Assembly: GCF_000422265.1 (NCBI RefSeq)
Contig: NZ_AULL01000012.1
Coordinates: 1-64,000 of the forward strand
Source: Kaistella palustris DSM 21579
Lineage (GTDB): Bacteria > Bacteroidota > Bacteroidia > Flavobacteriales > Weeksellaceae
DNA length: 64,000 bases
Direction: 5' to 3'
This document shows positions 43,617 to 51,267 of the stretch, in pieces. Position 1 is the first letter of the stretch; every line of letters begins with the position of its first letter. The notes under the pieces are model-generated. The model had not been told where the DNA came from and did not search any database. It was given only the letters and a program-made list of their open reading frames with translations. The translations under genes were made by a program, and so were the position numbers.

Positions 43617-44003
43617 GTGCAGGAAACCCACGACGAGGTTTTCAGTGAAATCGACTGTCTGAAATGTGCGAACTGCTGCAAAACCACAGGACCGCTTTTT
43701 ACCGAAAAGGATATTGAGAGGATTGCGAAGCATTTAAAAATGAAACCCGCAGATTTTGAGAAGAAATTTTTACGGGTAGATGAAGATCACGACAAAGTGC
43801 TGCAGAATTTACCGTGCTGGTTTCTGAATCCGGATAATACCTGTTCCATATACGAAGTGCGGCCTAAAGCCTGCCGGGAATTTCCGCACACCGACCGCAA
43901 AAAGATCTATCAGATCAATCACCTTACCATACAGAATACGCTGGTCTGCCCCGCAGCTTTCGAGTTCGTAGAAAGGATTCAGCAGCGTATCGACAGGAAA
44001 TAA
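43617..44003 (+). CDS. YkgJ-family cysteine cluster protein, N-terminally interrupted
   Basis: This is a putative zinc- or iron-binding protein. From GTG 43617 the 128-residue product keeps all the cluster cysteines: DCLKCANCC (14-21 region), NLPCWFL, NTCSIYEVRPKACREFPH and LVCPAAFEF. The natural ATG is at 43512, but the frame is broken by TAA at 43563. Either translation restarts at this GTG without an obvious ribosome site, the stop is a sequencing error, or the gene is a recent pseudogene. The 35 missing codons encode a basic helix, not metal ligands. Function is unknown in the family. Confidence 0.75.
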   Translation: MQETHDEVFSEIDCLKCANCCKTTGPLFTEKDIERIAKHLKMKPADFEKKFLRVDEDHDKVLQNLPCWFLNPDNTCSIYEVRPKACREFPHTDRKKIYQINHLTIQNTLVCPAAFEFVERIQQRIDRK

Positions 44004-44065
44004 AATCCCAAAAGCTCATAAAATCTGGTAATTAAAGTTAAAGTTAGCTTCTGGAAATACTTCGC

Positions 44066-44095
44066 TTTATTTCCCGCCGTTATTGGGGAAATAAA
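44066..44095. other. Perfect 10-bp hairpin between the ykgJ-type gene and a small secreted protein gene
   Basis: TTTATTTCCC (44066-44075) and GGGAAATAAA (44086-44095) are perfect inverted repeats with a 10-nt loop. No T tract follows on either strand, so it is not a typical terminator. It ends 16 nt before the next ATG and may be a 5' UTR structure or operator. Confidence 0.45.
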
Positions 44096-44111
44096 ATTTA
44101 AAATAAGCATT

Positions 44112-44393
44112 ATGAAAAAGTTATCAATCGCCCTGGTTTTAGCAGCTGGAAGTGTAACACTTGCAAACGCGCAAACTACAGACTCTGCAAAAAAAGTACA
44201 GTCGGAATCAGCAGTTGCTGAATTAAAAGCGGATACCAACGTTGTGGCTCCGGCTACAGAAGAGGCAAAAATGGAAACCAAAGCCGATGTATTGCAGGCT
44301 GAGGAAACCACCGCCAAAAAGGAAGCACCTGCTGAAATGAAAAGAAAAGCGAAGGCTGAGAAAAAAATGGAACCGGCCAAGCTGGAAGATTAA
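44112..44393 (+). CDS. Small exported Lys/Glu/Ala-rich protein
   Basis: The 93-residue protein has a signal peptide (MKKLSIALVLAAGSVTLANA) and then a charged, low-complexity mature part (about 73 residues) of Ala, Glu, Lys and Thr. It has repeated KAD/TEE/KKE elements and no cysteine after the signal. It is probably disordered in the periplasm. No family recognised. A clear terminator follows at 44415. Confidence 0.72.
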   Translation: MKKLSIALVLAAGSVTLANAQTTDSAKKVQSESAVAELKADTNVVAPATEEAKMETKADVLQAEETTAKKEAPAEMKRKAKAEKKMEPAKLED

Positions 44394-44414
44394 TTCCGGA
44401 CCAACCCAAACTGA

Positions 44415-44448
44415 AAAATTCCCGCTGCCAGGCGGGAATTTTGTTTTA
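44415..44448. terminator. Intrinsic terminator between the small exported protein and gdhA
   Basis: AAAATTCCCGC (44415-44425) and GCGGGAATTTT (44432-44442) form a perfect 11-bp stem with a 6-nt loop and T-rich flank (GTTTT). The A-rich left flank would also serve the convergent gdhA. Confidence 0.83.
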
Positions 44449-44494
44449 AATTGTAACACCGGTTTACGGTGTCTGTTTATTATCTGTTAAAGTT

Positions 44495-45853
44495 TTATAC
44501 AACGCCCTGCGCCAGCATAGCTTCTGCCACTTTTACAAAACCGGCGATATTTGCACCTTTTACATAATTTACATAACCGTCTTCTTCCGTGCCGTAATCT
44601 CTGCAGGCTTTGTGAATACCGATCATAATTTCTTTTAAGCGTGCATCAACTTCTTCCGATGACCAGTTTAGGCGAATGGAGTTTTGCGTCATTTCCAGAC
44701 CGGATGTAGCAACGCCACCTGCGTTGGACGCTTTCCCTGGCGAGAACAGTACCTTGTTGTCGAGGAAATAATTGATCGCCTCCAGACTCGATGGCATATT
44801 TGCAGCTTCCGTTACGCAGACAACGCCGTTCGCCACCAGTTTTTTTGCGTCATCAAGATCGAGTTCATTCTGTGTTGCCGCAGGAATGGCCACATCACAC
44901 TTGACTTCCCAAGGTCTCTTGCCCGCGTGGAACTCCACATTCGGGAACTTTTTAAGAAAATCTTCCGCTCTGTTGTTTCCGGAGGAACGAAGTTCGAGCA
45001 TATAATCTACTTTTTCACCGGTAATTCCGTCTTTGTCGTAGATATAGCCATCGGGACCGGAGATTGTAAGTACTTTTCCGCCGAGTTCCTCCACTTTTTT
45101 CACCACGCCCCAGGCCACATTTCCAAAACCGGAAACGCAAACCGTTTTACCTTTAAAATCTTCATTAATGGTTTTCAGCATTTGTTCTGCAAAATATACA
45201 ACGCCGTATCCTGTAGCTTCGGGCCGGATAAGTGAACCACCGTAAGCCAAACCTTTGCCAGTAAGAACACCGGTAAATTCGTTGCGTATTTTTTTATACT
45301 GACCGAAAAGATAACCGATTTCTCTCGCTCCCACACCGATGTCACCGGCTGGCACGTCGGTTTCAGGACCGATATATTTGCAAAGCTCCGACATGAAAGC
45401 CTGGCAGAAGCGCATGATCTCCATATCAGATTTACCTTGTGGGTCAAAATCTGCACCGCCTTTTCCGCCGCCCATTGGCAGCGTTGTCAGTGAATTTTTA
45501 AATGTCTGTTCGAATGCAAGAAATTTCAGCACCGACAGATTTACCGTCGGGTGAAAACGGATACCGCCTTTGTAAGGTCCGATCGCGGAATTCATCTGAA
45601 TTCGGAAACCGCGGTTTACCTGAATTTCATTATTGTCATCAACCCATGGCACACGGAAAATAATAGTTCTTTCGGGCTCTGCCATCCTTTCCAGAAGCTT
45701 CATACCGTTGTACTGCGGCCTCGTCGAAATAAATGGGATTACAGTAACTGCAACTTCCTTTACAGCCTGAAGAAACTCCGGCTCGTTTGGATTTTTAGCT
45801 TCGATTTTGGCAATAAATTCCTGAATTTTTTGCTCTACATTATAGTGTTCCAT
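44495..45853 (-). CDS. gdhA: NADP-type glutamate dehydrogenase
   Basis: It aminates 2-oxoglutarate to glutamate. The 452-residue product has the hexameric GDH length and motifs: GYKGGIRFHPTVNLSVLKFLAFEQTFKN split around the substrate lysine, LPMGGGKGGADFDPQGKSD (catalytic Lys region), PAGDIGVGAREIGYLFGQYK, the NAD(P) loop GFGNVAWG, and the final EEDGYVNYVKGANIAGF. A full promoter with -33 TTG and -7 TAAATTTG is visible upstream. Cofactor type is inferred from family resemblance to the NADP-dependent anabolic enzymes. Confidence 0.95.
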   Translation of the reverse strand: MEHYNVEQKIQEFIAKIEAKNPNEPEFLQAVKEVAVTVIPFISTRPQYNGMKLLERMAEPERTIIFRVPWVDDNNEIQVNRGFRIQMNSAIGPYKGGIRFHPTVNLSVLKFLAFEQTFKNSLTTLPMGGGKGGADFDPQGKSDMEIMRFCQAFMSELCKYIGPETDVPAGDIGVGAREIGYLFGQYKKIRNEFTGVLTGKGLAYGGSLIRPEATGYGVVYFAEQMLKTINEDFKGKTVCVSGFGNVAWGVVKKVEELGGKVLTISGPDGYIYDKDGITGEKVDYMLELRSSGNNRAEDFLKKFPNVEFHAGKRPWEVKCDVAIPAATQNELDLDDAKKLVANGVVCVTEAANMPSSLEAINYFLDNKVLFSPGKASNAGGVATSGLEMTQNSIRLNWSSEEVDARLKEIMIGIHKACRDYGTEEDGYVNYVKGANIAGFVKVAEAMLAQGVV

Positions 45854-45875
45854 AAAGGTTAATTATTATTGTTAA

Positions 45876-45906
45876 CAAATTTAATTGTTTTTTCAACTCT
45901 TGCAAG
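45876..45906 (-). promoter_or_regulatory. Promoter of gdhA (-33 and -7 boxes)
   Basis: On the minus strand CTTG at 45906-45903 (TTG core) is followed after 19 nt by TAAATTTG (45883-45876). This is the consensus spacing of Bacteroidota primary-sigma promoters. The ATG is 22 nt downstream. Confidence 0.6.
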
Positions 45907-46039
45907 TAAAATTTTGTGATTTGAGAAAATATTAATAAATTTCTACATTATTTTTATTAAAATGATAATTTACACGCCTTTTCTGATGATAATGAAATGT
46001 TAATTGCAAATCACTAAATTTTTATAAAAAGCAATTGGG

Positions 46040-47149
46040 CTACACAACCATATACTGTCTCCCTGAAAGCGCCTTGATCACTCCCGAAATTTCCATCTGC
46101 AATAAATCCGGCAAAATCCTGTACGTAGCTACACCCAAACGCTCCGAAATCTCGTCCAGTGAGACAGGTTTTATTTTATCCAGCGTTTGTAGAATATTTT
46201 CCTGACTTTCGCTGAGTACAATTTTTATCTCGGAGGTAGGAAACAGATTCCCAACACTTTCCGAAAGATCGTGGAGATTCAGCTGACTCAGCAATCCGGC
46301 TACTGTTGAAATGATGCCGGCTTTGTTCTGGGAAATCAGGTGATTGCAACCCTGGCTGTATTTATCGTTAATCTTACCAGGCAGTGCATACACATCGCGG
46401 TTGTAATTTGCGGCGAAAGTGGCCGTGCTTACCGAGCCGCCGCCAAAAGCAGTTTCTACTACAATTGTAGCCGGTGAGAGGCCTGCGATTACTCTGTTCC
46501 TTTGAATGAAATTTTCGCGGTCGGGTTTTTGGCTGGAATTAAACTCCGAAAAAAGCACACCGTTCTCCTGCAGAATTTTTTCGGACAGTTTCCGGTTCTT
46601 CGACGGATAAAGTGTGTGGAAACCGTGTGCCAGAACAGCAAGCGTAGGAATATTGTTTTCAAGTGAGAGCTGATGGACTTCTGTATCTACACCCAACGCA
46701 AGACCGCTGGCAGTAAGAATATTTCTGTTTTGTGCCTGCTCCAGAAAATCCTGAATAAAGTGCTTGCCGTAGGACGTGATATTGCGCGTACCGACTATAC
46801 TTAAAGGTTTCAGGTCATGATTATAATTTCCCTTCTGGTACAGAATTGCGGGAGCATCGTCACATTCGTTGAGTAGGGCAGGGAGCTCACCCAGATGTCT
46901 CAGGTTAATTTTGATGTGGTTTTTTTCGCAGAAAGCCAGTTCTTTTTCTGCAAATTTTAAATGCTCGGAGTTGCCAATTTCAGCTGATATCTTTTTTCCG
47001 ATACCGTAAATGTTTTTAAGCCCCGATTTGGAAAGTTCCCAGACTTCTTTGGCAGAGCCTGCCTCAGCGACAAGTTTCCGAAAGACGATATCGCCGATCA
47101 GCGGGCAGTGCCGGAGTGCAACAGCGTAGAAGGTTTCTTCGCAGAACAT
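46040..47149 (-). CDS. dprA: DNA-processing protein DprA
   Basis: DprA loads RecA on incoming single-stranded DNA in natural transformation. The 369-residue product has an N-terminal helix-hairpin-helix/SAM-like part (LKNIYGIGKKISAEIGN), and the Rossmann-fold domain with LSIVGTRNITSYGKHFI, TASGLALGVDTEVHQLSL, and ENFIQRNRVIAGLSPATIVVE. The C-terminal winged-helix domain (SLDEISERLGVATYRILPDLLQMEISGVI) completes it. It lies 28 nt after a rhomboid gene on the same strand. comM, another transformation-linked gene, is 2 kb away. Confidence 0.96.
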   Translation of the reverse strand: MFCEETFYAVALRHCPLIGDIVFRKLVAEAGSAKEVWELSKSGLKNIYGIGKKISAEIGNSEHLKFAEKELAFCEKNHIKINLRHLGELPALLNECDDAPAILYQKGNYNHDLKPLSIVGTRNITSYGKHFIQDFLEQAQNRNILTASGLALGVDTEVHQLSLENNIPTLAVLAHGFHTLYPSKNRKLSEKILQENGVLFSEFNSSQKPDRENFIQRNRVIAGLSPATIVVETAFGGGSVSTATFAANYNRDVYALPGKINDKYSQGCNHLISQNKAGIISTVAGLLSQLNLHDLSESVGNLFPTSEIKIVLSESQENILQTLDKIKPVSLDEISERLGVATYRILPDLLQMEISGVIKALSGRQYMVV

Positions 47150-47177
47150 GACATGATTTTTCCAAAGTTATCGAAAT

Positions 47178-47948
47178 TTATCCGTTTTTCCGGATTTCAT
47201 CTAAATGATCCCAGATGTCATCTTTCTCTTTGTAAGGGAGTTCCAGAAAATCGTCGGGATGGTTTTCTTTGTACTGTTGCCAAAGTTTATCGTCTTTCTC
47301 ACTGTAATAATTTGGATACTGCCAGATAAAACGAATGTTTTTTTCGCCACTTTTGCGGAATATGAACGCCATTATAATTCCTACTACTGCCCCGGAAAGG
47401 TGAGACTGCCAGGATATTTTGCTGGGTTCTTGTAAGTGTGAAAAAAGTTCCTCGGGCATTACGCCCCAGACCAGACTGCCATAGTATAGCGCAACAACCA
47501 TAGAAACTGTAAGCAATTTCATATTCCAACGGAAAATGCCACTGAAAAACAGAAAGAATGCCAGCGCGTAAACAATGCCACTGGCACCAATGATACACAC
47601 TGTATTATAGGCACCGGTAAAAATATCAATAGGCGGCAAAAGCCACACCAGGAAGGCGGTAACAAACCAGCCCAGAAAGAAAACTTTTTCAGCAATAAAC
47701 GGATAGAACTGAAACAGCAAAAACATCAGTACGAAAATCGGTACCGAATTGCCAAAGATGTGCTCCAGATTGCCATGCAGAAAAGGCGAGAAGAATATAC
47801 CTTTCAACCCCGCAGGATTCAGCGGAATGATGGCACCGCTGCAACCGTCGAAAAGATTGAGATGCTGAAGCAGGAAACCCAGCCACATGGCCGCAACCAT
47901 CAGGGCTGCATACATTACCGCCTTGTAGTTGAGGGTCTCTTTTAGCAT
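47178..47948 (-). CDS. Rhomboid-family intramembrane serine protease
   Basis: The 256-residue protein has about six membrane segments and the rhomboid catalytic features: HGNLEHIFGN (58-67), GASG with nucleophile Ser123, and QSHLSGAVVG with catalytic His183. A soluble C-terminal part of about 55 residues is rich in aromatic and acidic residues (YYSEKDDKLWQQYKENHPDDFLELP). Substrates are unknown. It is co-directional with dprA after a 28-nt gap. Confidence 0.92.
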   Translation of the reverse strand: MLKETLNYKAVMYAALMVAAMWLGFLLQHLNLFDGCSGAIIPLNPAGLKGIFFSPFLHGNLEHIFGNSVPIFVLMFLLFQFYPFIAEKVFFLGWFVTAFLVWLLPPIDIFTGAYNTVCIIGASGIVYALAFFLFFSGIFRWNMKLLTVSMVVALYYGSLVWGVMPEELFSHLQEPSKISWQSHLSGAVVGIIMAFIFRKSGEKNIRFIWQYPNYYSEKDDKLWQQYKENHPDDFLELPYKEKDDIWDHLDEIRKNG

Positions 47949-48084
47949 AAATACTTTTTTGACAAAATTGCGACCAAAATAATTATTGAGTAAATATGGC
48001 TATATCTTTTAAAAAACTCAAATTATTGAGACAAAAAGTAATAAAATCGCCAACTTCAAGTTTTAGCCTTTTGTTTCTTTGCCC

Positions 48085-48092
48085 TAAATTTG
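48085..48092 (+). promoter_or_regulatory. -7 promoter box of the DUF3078 gene
   Basis: TAAATTTG (TAnnTTTG) ends 6 nt before ATG 48099 and overlaps the TTG at 48090, so ATG 48099 is the likely start with almost no leader. Confidence 0.48.
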
Positions 48093-48098
48093 CAACGT

Positions 48099-49232
48099 AT
48101 GAGAAATGTAATTTTAGTTTTCGCTTTTCTGTTAATTTCATCAATGCTCTTTTCCCAAAATGCCAAAGACCGCCTGAAGGAGATCGATTCCATTGCCCAA
48201 AAACGGTGGGACTCTGCAGCGCTTGATCTGGACAGCCTTGCAAATCCAAAGTTTGTAAATTTTGACCGGCATTTTAAGGATACCATCGTGATTCGTGATA
48301 AGGTCGTAATAGCGAATCTTACCGATGAAATTCCCGTCACGCCCTATAACATGCTCCGCATGAAAGATCCGATCCGCTGGTTCCATTACGGCCAGGGTAA
48401 TGTTGTTTTTAACCAGTCATCATTTTCCAACTGGAATTCCGGCGGTAATAATAATATTGGGATCATCGGAAAAGTGCGGTATAACTTAAGCTATAAAAAG
48501 GACAAGCATTTTCTGGATAACAACCTGAAAGTTGGCTATGGCTTCGTGGCGTCTGAAGGCGAGTCTGCTCGGAAAACCGAAGATTATATCAACCTGATGA
48601 GCAATTATGGGTACGATATTGGTAAGAATTTTTATCTCTCAACGGGATTTCAGTTTCTGTCGCAGTTTTCAGCAGGTTACAATTATGCCGAAACTCCAGA
48701 TCCCGATTACAGCGACCGGATCTCAGCCTTTATGTCGCCCGGTTATTTAAATGCAGGTTTTGGTATTTCTTACAACCCCAACGAAAATTTTCAGGTCATT
48801 TTCCGACCGATTAACGGAAAGTTTACATTTGTCCTTGATCCCGACCTGCAGAAAGCGGGAAGATATGGTTTGGAAAAAGACGGACAAAGTGTGCGGGCGG
48901 AAATTGGTGCGCTTGTCAATGTACTTTACCGCATCAAGATTTATAAGGATATCGATTTTGTGAACCAGATTAATTTTTTCAGCAACTACGTCTTTCATCC
49001 GGAACGGGTTGATATCGCTTATAACGGGACTCTGAATATCCGTTTCAACAAATTTATTTCTACAGTGGTTAGCCTGGATCTTCTTTATGACCATGATCAG
49101 ATCCAGAAACTTCAGATGAAGCAAACGCTCGGCGTAGGATTTTCGTATAATCTGGGCTATGAGTTCAAAGAAAAAGATAAAAAAGTCATCAAACCTTTCG
49201 TTATCGACCGCCTGAATCCAAAGATTGAGTAA
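48099..49232 (+). CDS. DUF3078-family outer-membrane protein
   Basis: The 377-residue protein has a signal peptide (MRNVILVFAFLLISSMLFSQ), a short helical region, and then barrel-like strands. The DUF3078-type core reads FNQSSFSNWNSGGNNNIGIIGKVRYNLSYKKDKHFLDNNLKVGYGF, with GYNYAETPDPDYSDRISAFMSPGYLNAGFGISYNPNE and PERVDIAYNGTLNIRFNKFIS following. The function is unknown, and the family is confined to Bacteroidota as far as I know. It is convergent with comM. Confidence 0.88.
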   Translation: MRNVILVFAFLLISSMLFSQNAKDRLKEIDSIAQKRWDSAALDLDSLANPKFVNFDRHFKDTIVIRDKVVIANLTDEIPVTPYNMLRMKDPIRWFHYGQGNVVFNQSSFSNWNSGGNNNIGIIGKVRYNLSYKKDKHFLDNNLKVGYGFVASEGESARKTEDYINLMSNYGYDIGKNFYLSTGFQFLSQFSAGYNYAETPDPDYSDRISAFMSPGYLNAGFGISYNPNENFQVIFRPINGKFTFVLDPDLQKAGRYGLEKDGQSVRAEIGALVNVLYRIKIYKDIDFVNQINFFSNYVFHPERVDIAYNGTLNIRFNKFISTVVSLDLLYDHDQIQKLQMKQTLGVGFSYNLGYEFKEKDKKVIKPFVIDRLNPKIE

Positions 49233-49270
49233 TTTTTTTCTTAAAGAATTTCTGCAGAATTTTTCAAATT

Positions 49271-50806
49271 CTACACGTTCCAAAATTCGCGGTCGAGGCT
49301 GCGGTACTGAATTGCTTCAGAAATATGACTTGCATTAAGGTTTTCGGTAAGTTCCAGATCGGCAATGGTTCTGGCGACTTTTAAAATCCTGTCGTAAGCC
49401 CGCGCCGAAAGGTTCAGTTTTTCCATCGCAATCCGAATGAGGTTTTGGGAGGCATCATCAAGTTCACAATGTTTCTCGATTTCTTTCGGACCCATTTGCG
49501 CATTGTAGTGTATGTCCGAGTTGGTGTATCTTTTGGTTTGAATTTCTCTTGCACTCAGCACTCTTTGCCGTATGGTATCGCTTTGTTCGCCTTTTCTTTT
49601 GTCCGCTAACTGCTCAAATTCCACTTTTTGCACTTCGATATGAATATCGATGCGATCGAGCAGTGGTCCTGAAAGTTTATTCATATAACGCTGCATCTCA
49701 AACTGCGAGGAGGTATTATTGGGATCGTCCGGAAAAAATCCGCTCGGACTGGGATTCATACTCGCCACAAGCATAAAACTTGCGGGGTAATTGACAGTAA
49801 ATTTCGCTCTGGAAATGGTGACTTCGCGGTCTTCGAGCGGCTGGCGCATCACTTCGAGCACTGTCCGTTTAAATTCTGGCATTTCATCCAGAAAAAGTAC
49901 ACCGTTATGCGCTAAGGAAATTTCGCCCGGTTGCGGATAGCTGCCGCCGCCTACTAAAGCCACATCGGAAATTGTGTGATGCGGACTGCGGAAAGGGCGC
50001 ACGGTCATCAACGAGGTTTCCGTACCGATCTTTCCTGCAACAGAATGAATTTTTGTAGTCTCTAAAGCTTCCTTTAATGTTAAAGGCGGCAAAATGCTGG
50101 GAACTCTTTTTGCAAGCATTGTTTTACCGCTGCCCGGCGGTCCGATAAGTATAATGTTGTGTCCGCCTGCAGCCGCAACTTCCATTGCACGCTTGGCGGT
50201 TTCCTGACCTTTAACTTCCGAAAAATCGAAAGGAAAGTAATTGATCTTATCCTGGAACTCTTTTCTCGTGTCGATCGTTGTCCGCTCCAGCGGGATATTT
50301 TCATTAAAGAAATCAATGACTTCTTTAATGTTTTCAATGCCGTAAACCTCGAGCTGATCCACAATCGCAGCTTCGCGGATATTTTGTTTTGGCAGAATAA
50401 TGCCTTTAAAACCTTCCTCCCGCGCTTTGATGGCGATGGGCAGAACTCCTTTGATGGGCAGAAGGCCGCCGTCGAGGGAAAGCTCTCCCATGATGATATA
50501 TTCACCAATATTCTCGGCCGCGATTTGGTCCGAAGCGGCCAGAATTCCGATTGCAATACTGAGATCGTAGGCTGAACCTTCTTTTCGAAGATCAGCAGGC
50601 GCCATGTTGATGGTGATTTTTTTGCCCGGGATTTTAAATCCAACATTTTTCAGTGCGGCAGAAATGCGGTAACTGCTTTCTTTGATGGCATTGTCGGGAA
50701 GTCCCACCAAATGATAGCCCACGCCGGAAGTGTCGACATTGACTTCAATCGTAATCGTTTGGGCGGAAACACCGTAAATGGCACTTCCATAAACTTTTAC
50801 CAGCAT
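49271..50806 (-). CDS. comM: YifB/ComM-type magnesium-chelatase-like AAA+ ATPase
   Basis: ComM is a hexameric helicase promoting branch migration during natural transformation. The 511-residue product has the Lon-protease-like S5 domain (residues about 1-165, with MAPADLRKEGSAYDL), AAA+ Walker A GPPGSGKT (222-229), and Walker B VLFLDEMPEF. The RPFRSPHHTISDVALVGGG sensor region and the C-terminal ChlI domain (LNLSARAYDRILKVARTIADL) follow. With dprA it suggests transformation-type DNA handling, although no uptake genes are in the window. Confidence 0.94.
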   Translation of the reverse strand: MLVKVYGSAIYGVSAQTITIEVNVDTSGVGYHLVGLPDNAIKESSYRISAALKNVGFKIPGKKITINMAPADLRKEGSAYDLSIAIGILAASDQIAAENIGEYIIMGELSLDGGLLPIKGVLPIAIKAREEGFKGIILPKQNIREAAIVDQLEVYGIENIKEVIDFFNENIPLERTTIDTRKEFQDKINYFPFDFSEVKGQETAKRAMEVAAAGGHNIILIGPPGSGKTMLAKRVPSILPPLTLKEALETTKIHSVAGKIGTETSLMTVRPFRSPHHTISDVALVGGGSYPQPGEISLAHNGVLFLDEMPEFKRTVLEVMRQPLEDREVTISRAKFTVNYPASFMLVASMNPSPSGFFPDDPNNTSSQFEMQRYMNKLSGPLLDRIDIHIEVQKVEFEQLADKRKGEQSDTIRQRVLSAREIQTKRYTNSDIHYNAQMGPKEIEKHCELDDASQNLIRIAMEKLNLSARAYDRILKVARTIADLELTENLNASHISEAIQYRSLDREFWNV

Positions 50807-50900
50807 GATTTGTGTTTAGATACTAAAATTAGTAAAATAATTGTAATCTGCAGAAAGAAAATAAAATACGGCGATCTATTTAAGCGCGGTGTTTACCGGA

Positions 50901-50932
50901 ATAAAAAAACTCCGCAGTTTCCTGAGGAGTTC
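50901..50932 (-). terminator. Terminator hairpin of degenerate tRNA-Val copy A
   Basis: On the minus strand AACTCC-T-CAG-GAAA-CTG-C-GGAGTT forms a stem with a GAAA tetraloop followed by TTTTTTTAT. The same hairpin follows each of the three tRNA-Val units. Confidence 0.75.
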
Positions 50933-50934
50933 AA

Positions 50935-51001
50935 TGGGTGGTACGGGGTTCGAACCAGCGACCTCTGCGATGTCAATCCCGAAGTTTCGGGACTCTCAAC
51001 C
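50935..51001 (-). repeat. Degenerate tRNA-Val fragment, copy A
   Basis: On the minus strand this matches tRNA-Val(GAC) from the D-loop end (GGTTGAGAG) through the anticodon loop TTGACAT, variable loop, T-arm (TTCGAAC intact) and acceptor 3' strand ACCACCC. The acceptor 5' strand and D-arm are absent. The anticodon-stem 5' strand is replaced by a 16-nt near-palindrome at 50977-50992. It cannot fold as a tRNA. Confidence 0.8.
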
Positions 51002-51010
51002 TTAAAATAA

Positions 51011-51042
51011 AAAATAAAAACTCCGCAGTTTCCTAAGAAATT
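51011..51042 (-). terminator. Degenerate terminator hairpin of tRNA-Val copy B
   Basis: This is the same position and right arm (CTGCGGAGTTTTT) as in the other copies, but the left arm has changed to TTTCTTAG, so the outer stem no longer pairs well. Confidence 0.5.
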
Positions 51043-51045
51043 TTG

Positions 51046-51112
51046 CGGGAGGTACTGGGTTCCAACCAGCGACCTCTTCGATGTCAATCCCGAAGCTTCG
51101 GGACTCTAAACC
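51046..51112 (-). repeat. Degenerate tRNA-Val fragment, copy B
   Basis: It has the same layout as copy A: GGTTTAGAG, then the perfect 16-bp palindrome TCCCGAAGCTTCGGGA (51088-51103), TTGACAT anticodon loop, and a T-loop mutated to TTGGAAC. The acceptor 3' strand is ACCTCCC. It lacks the 5' acceptor strand and D-arm. It lies 110 nt from the intact gene and 111 nt from copy A, measured at the shared hairpin. Confidence 0.8.
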
Positions 51113-51120
51113 TTTCAATA

Positions 51121-51152
51121 AAAATAAAAACTCCGCAGTTTCCTGAGAAGTT
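51121..51152 (-). terminator. Terminator of tRNA-Val(GAC)
   Basis: On the minus strand AACTTC-T-CAG-GAAA-CTG-C-GGAGTT (one G-T pair) precedes TTTTTATTTTTA. Confidence 0.75.
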
Positions 51153-51155
51153 TTG

Positions 51156-51230
51156 TGGGTGGTACTGGGTTCGAACCAGCGACCTCTGCGATGTCAACGC
51201 AACGCTCTAAACCAACTGAGCTAACCGCCC
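51156..51230 (-). tRNA. tRNA-Val(GAC)
   Basis: The 75-nt minus-strand cloverleaf has acceptor GGGCGGT/ACCACCC, D-arm GCTC/GAGC, and anticodon stem TTGCG/CGCAG. Loop TTGACAT gives anticodon GAC, the variable loop is AGGTC, and the T-arm is GCTGG-TTCGAAC-CCAGT. The discriminator is A and CCA is not encoded. The acceptor pair 4-69 is C-A, a mismatch. It is the 5'-most of three tandem Val units and the only complete one, and follows tRNA-Val(TAC) by 37 nt. Confidence 0.93.
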
Positions 51231-51234
51231 GAAA

Positions 51235-51266
51235 TAAAAAAAACCTCAGAAAAAACTGAGGTTTTT
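51235..51266 (-). terminator. Terminator between the two tRNA-Val genes
   Basis: Stem AAACCTCAG/CTGAGGTTT (51041-type pairs at 51241-51249 and 51256-51264) with a 6-nt loop is followed on the minus strand by TTTTTATTTC. It may be partly read through, since no separate promoter for tRNA-Val(GAC) is evident. Confidence 0.75.
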
Positions 51267-51267
51267 G

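Noticed and set aside
50807-51155. Three further complete tRNA genes after comM
   Set aside because: The two left copies lack the acceptor 5' strand and D-arm and have a palindrome in place of half the anticodon stem, so they cannot form cloverleafs.
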